Part shown: piece after piece, positions 61,601-64,000 of the stretch
Position numbering within the stretch: the first letter of the stretch is position 1
Layout: the number at the start of each line of letters is the position of its first letter
Translations under genes and position numbers: made by a program
Source of the DNA: Pseudofabraea citricarpa
Taxonomy: Eukaryota > Ascomycota > Leotiomycetes > Helotiales > Dermateaceae
DNA length: 64,000 bases
Reading direction: 5' to 3'
Assembly: GCA_029641185.1 (NCBI GenBank)
Contig: JAPWGK010000025.1
Coordinates: forward strand, 496,001-560,000
The notes under the pieces: generated by a model
What the model saw: only the letters and a program-made list of their open reading frames with translations
What the model was told of the DNA's origin: nothing
Database searches by the model: none

Positions 61601-64000
61601 AGGTACCTGTTAAAAAGTTCGTATAATATATACTTAATATATTCCTAGTAGAATTTAAGTAATTATATAATAACTTTATTTATACCTAGAGAGATATTAG
61701 ATACTTTAATCGTATTCCTTTTTACTTTTTCGATTAATACTCCTAGGTTTTAGTCTAGCTCTCTTATATCCTTCTAGTTAGTAAGGGGATTATAATTAAG
61801 ATTATTATTAAGACTAAACCTCCCTAAGACTTCTACTTATAAGACCTTTACTTTCTCTAATATACCTTTAATAATATTTCTATTAACTACTAGTAGTAAG
61901 ACTACTAGGTTTATTATAAGCTTATATTAGTTTATTATCTAGTAAAGCTCTTTATTATCCTTAATATTATCTAATATATACTTCTAATACGCGCGTTTAA
62001 TATTATATACTATTATTTAGAAGTTTATTATAGCTATTATAAGTGGTTTTACTCGTATAATATAATAAAGAAGATACTTTTTATAAGCTTTTATATATTC
62101 GTTTATCTATTATAATATAAGGTTACTTATACTTTTATTAGGCTTTCTTACTTATCTAATTATTATATTAAAGATCTTTATAATAGCTATTATATAGAGG
62201 TCGATCTCTTCTAGTATCTAGAGTACCTAGGGACTCCCTAAGATTATAATATCTGTTTTAACTAGCCTAGTAAACTTTAGAAAAGCGTTCTCTAGGACCT
62301 AATATTAGAATTATTCTAGTAAGATTATACTTTTACCTAGGATTATTATAACTTATATCTTATAATTAGAGCCGCTTTATATCTTAGAATAAACTTATAT
62401 CTAAGTAAAAGAGATATTTAAAAATATTAGGTTAAGTATATAGCCTAGCTTATACGTAAGCTCTCCTAGTTCTCCTATAAAGTTTATACTACTATTAGTA
62501 GCCTAGTAGGCTAGTTACGCGCCTTATAGTATTAGCTAAATCCTTAGCTTAAATATATTATACCTTATATTAAAGTCTCCTCTTACTAGGTAGTTTATAA
62601 GAGGTAAGAGGTAGGTAATATATTCTATTATAAGTATACTAAGAGGTTATTTATATATATTAAGGATCGCGTATCCGTTTATATTAGTCTAAAGTAAGTC
62701 TTAACTCTAGATTAACTATTACTATTATATATAAAAGCTTACGCCTTTATAAATATAAGTAAATACTTAGGGGCGTTTAGATTTATATTATATAATATTT
62801 TTATTCCCTTATATATTAATCAGGGCTACTAGTTAATATCTTAGGTATATTTACGTCCTAGTATTAATCTAGGTAAATAATTCTTAAATATAAATAATAT
62901 CTACTTATTTTATAAATATTATATTAAGTATTATATTATAAGAGATATCGTTTCTTCTTATATTTACCTAATAAACTTAGAGGTTTTTATTTCTAGGTTA
63001 TTTATTATAACCTTAGCTACTACCCTATTATAAGCTTCCTACTATTAAATAGTAGGTAAGTTAATATTTATATCTTTTACTTTGTTATAAGTTACGCGAG
63101 TAAGGTTTATCTTATTAAGGTTTTTATAGGATATTTTCTAGGAGCGCTAGGGTTATATAATATCTTATATAAGGGGGGAGAAGGTAATTTTAACTCCTTC
63201 TATTACTAAAAAGCCTAAGAAGCCTAATAAGGTCGACTATAAGGAAATAATTAATATAACTTATAAGCTTACGTTTTTATAGGTTATAATAGCCTAAGCT
63301 TTCTTTTACTTTAGAGTAATTTAGATAATACTTATAAGGGTAATAGTTAGCTCCTTAGTTAGGCTAATAGATACTTAAAGGGTTTCTTATATAAGCTTAT
63401 CTTCGTATTAACAGATAATATCTAGTTCCCTTTTAATAGGCTTTATAATATAATTATTTCGTTTTCTTAGGGCTACTAGGTAATATTTATAGCTTATAAG
63501 AAAGAGTTTATAATAGTTAGTATATTTTATAGCGTAAGTATAATTAATACCTAAGGGCTTATTATAAGTATTCGTTCGGGTATTATAATAATAGTAATAC
63601 TAGTATCTTATATACTTAACTAGGTTATAAAAGCCCTAGTAGCCTAGGTCGTATTATATTATAAAAGGTCGTTTATTAATAAGCTTTAAGGGCTTACTAG
63701 TATTAAAGAGCCTAAATTAGCGTATTAGCTTATTAAATAAGATAATCTAAGTCGTTTTATTTGTAAGAAGGTTTATATTATAATAGGAGGCTTTATAGTT
63801 AACTAGTATAAGCTAGGTCTAGGCAAGTATCTCTTCTACTATTAGCTTAGGGGTAATATTAATTAGAGAGCCTCTAAGTTAATATATATTAGAAGGGATT
63901 CTAGTAATTATATAGTTAAGTTATATTTCTAGCTATTAAATATTAGTTTCTTATAAGGCTTATTAGACGATTTCTATATTCTCTTATATAAGTAAGAGGT
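58671..64000 (-). mobile_element. RIP-degraded LINE (Tad1-like) retrotransposon, continues past the right edge
   Basis: From about 58,690 the sequence becomes extremely TA-rich, and CpA and TpG are almost absent after about 58,980: whole 60-base lines lack both. This is the end state of repeat-induced point mutation. Read on the minus strand, coding residues of a LINE reverse transcriptase survive (see the 60,870-61,125 entry), so the element's 3' end faces left. There the minus strand ends in an AAATAAATATTATTATCATT-type tail at about 58,700-58,671, like the simple-repeat tails of fungal LINEs. At least 5.3 kb are present and the 5' end is not reached. The assignment to Tad1-like is a family inference. 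Confidence 0.85.
60870..61125 (-). pseudogene. reverse-transcriptase remnant of the LINE
   Basis: The minus-strand frame from about 61,122 downward reads with stops, but keeps the order of LINE RT motifs: a degenerate QGSPLSP block (seen as stop-GFLLSLVLY) followed about 20 residues later by YTNN in the position of the catalytic YADD. Then KASN..., DNTNKIFF (normally GxxNK) and LEKLKIIYITRK appear. The changes from YADD to YTNN are all G-to-A, as RIP produces. No functional protein could be made. Confidence 0.8.

Noticed and set aside
58860..64000. AT-rich tract as a centromere or origin
   Set aside because: RT residues on the minus strand and CpA/TpG loss explain the composition as a RIP-degraded LINE; no separate centromeric signal was seen.
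1..64000. tRNA genes
   Set aside because: Scanning for the T-loop consensus GGTTCRANTCC on both strands by eye gave no convincing cloverleaf; a covariance-model search would settle it.

Overview
The window is nuclear DNA of a filamentous ascomycete. Nearly every gene carries short (about 46-110 nt) GT-AG introns, and the gene set (RRP5, Ypt7, Atg16, Dot1, fungal rhodopsin-domain, CorA/ankyrin and Zn2Cys6 proteins) is that of Pezizomycotina. An RGS-LOV photoreceptor of the Botrytis BcLOV4 type, a solitary dispersed 5S rRNA gene and an AT-rich tract with a strong RIP signature suggest Leotiomycetes; the class is an inference. All exon structures were assembled by hand from reading frames, splice signals and family motifs.

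Layout. 1-7.2 kb: 5' part of RRP5 (runs off the left edge), a divergent lipase-like alpha/beta-hydrolase and a GPI-anchored surface protein. 7.4-8.4 kb: two MITEs of different superfamilies beside a 5S rRNA gene. 9.0-23.2 kb: a run of five minus-strand genes, all membrane- or lipid-related: a PAQR/Izh receptor, a RING-patatin phospholipase, a TPR-ankyrin-CorA-like protein, a rhodopsin-domain protein and an SLC35F-type transporter. 24.0-27.9 kb: conserved core genes ypt7 and atg16 (divergent) and dot1. 28.2-34.8 kb: three haem-related genes (P450, haem oxygenase, secreted b-type cytochrome). 37.7-41.0 kb: the RGS-LOV photoreceptor and a small esterase. 45.7-52.3 kb: a three-exon gene for a 49-residue peptide, a microsatellite-rich spacer and a transcription factor whose zinc cluster lies mid-protein. 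56.1-57.1 kb: a single-pass apple-like surface protein. From about 58.67 kb to the right edge: a LINE-type retrotransposon on the minus strand, almost stripped of CpA/TpG by RIP.

The core genes look intact. Lesions concentrate in accessory genes: the patatin gene has a 1-nt frame break, the CorA gene has an intron whose acceptor reads CG instead of AG, and the P450 has no in-frame acceptor that keeps the end of its haem loop. The most interesting candidate system is the tandem pair RING-patatin phospholipase plus TPR-ankyrin-CorA membrane protein, which combines a lipase effector, a repeat-based sensor and a membrane module next to mobile elements. A role in fungal self/non-self recognition is speculation on my part.
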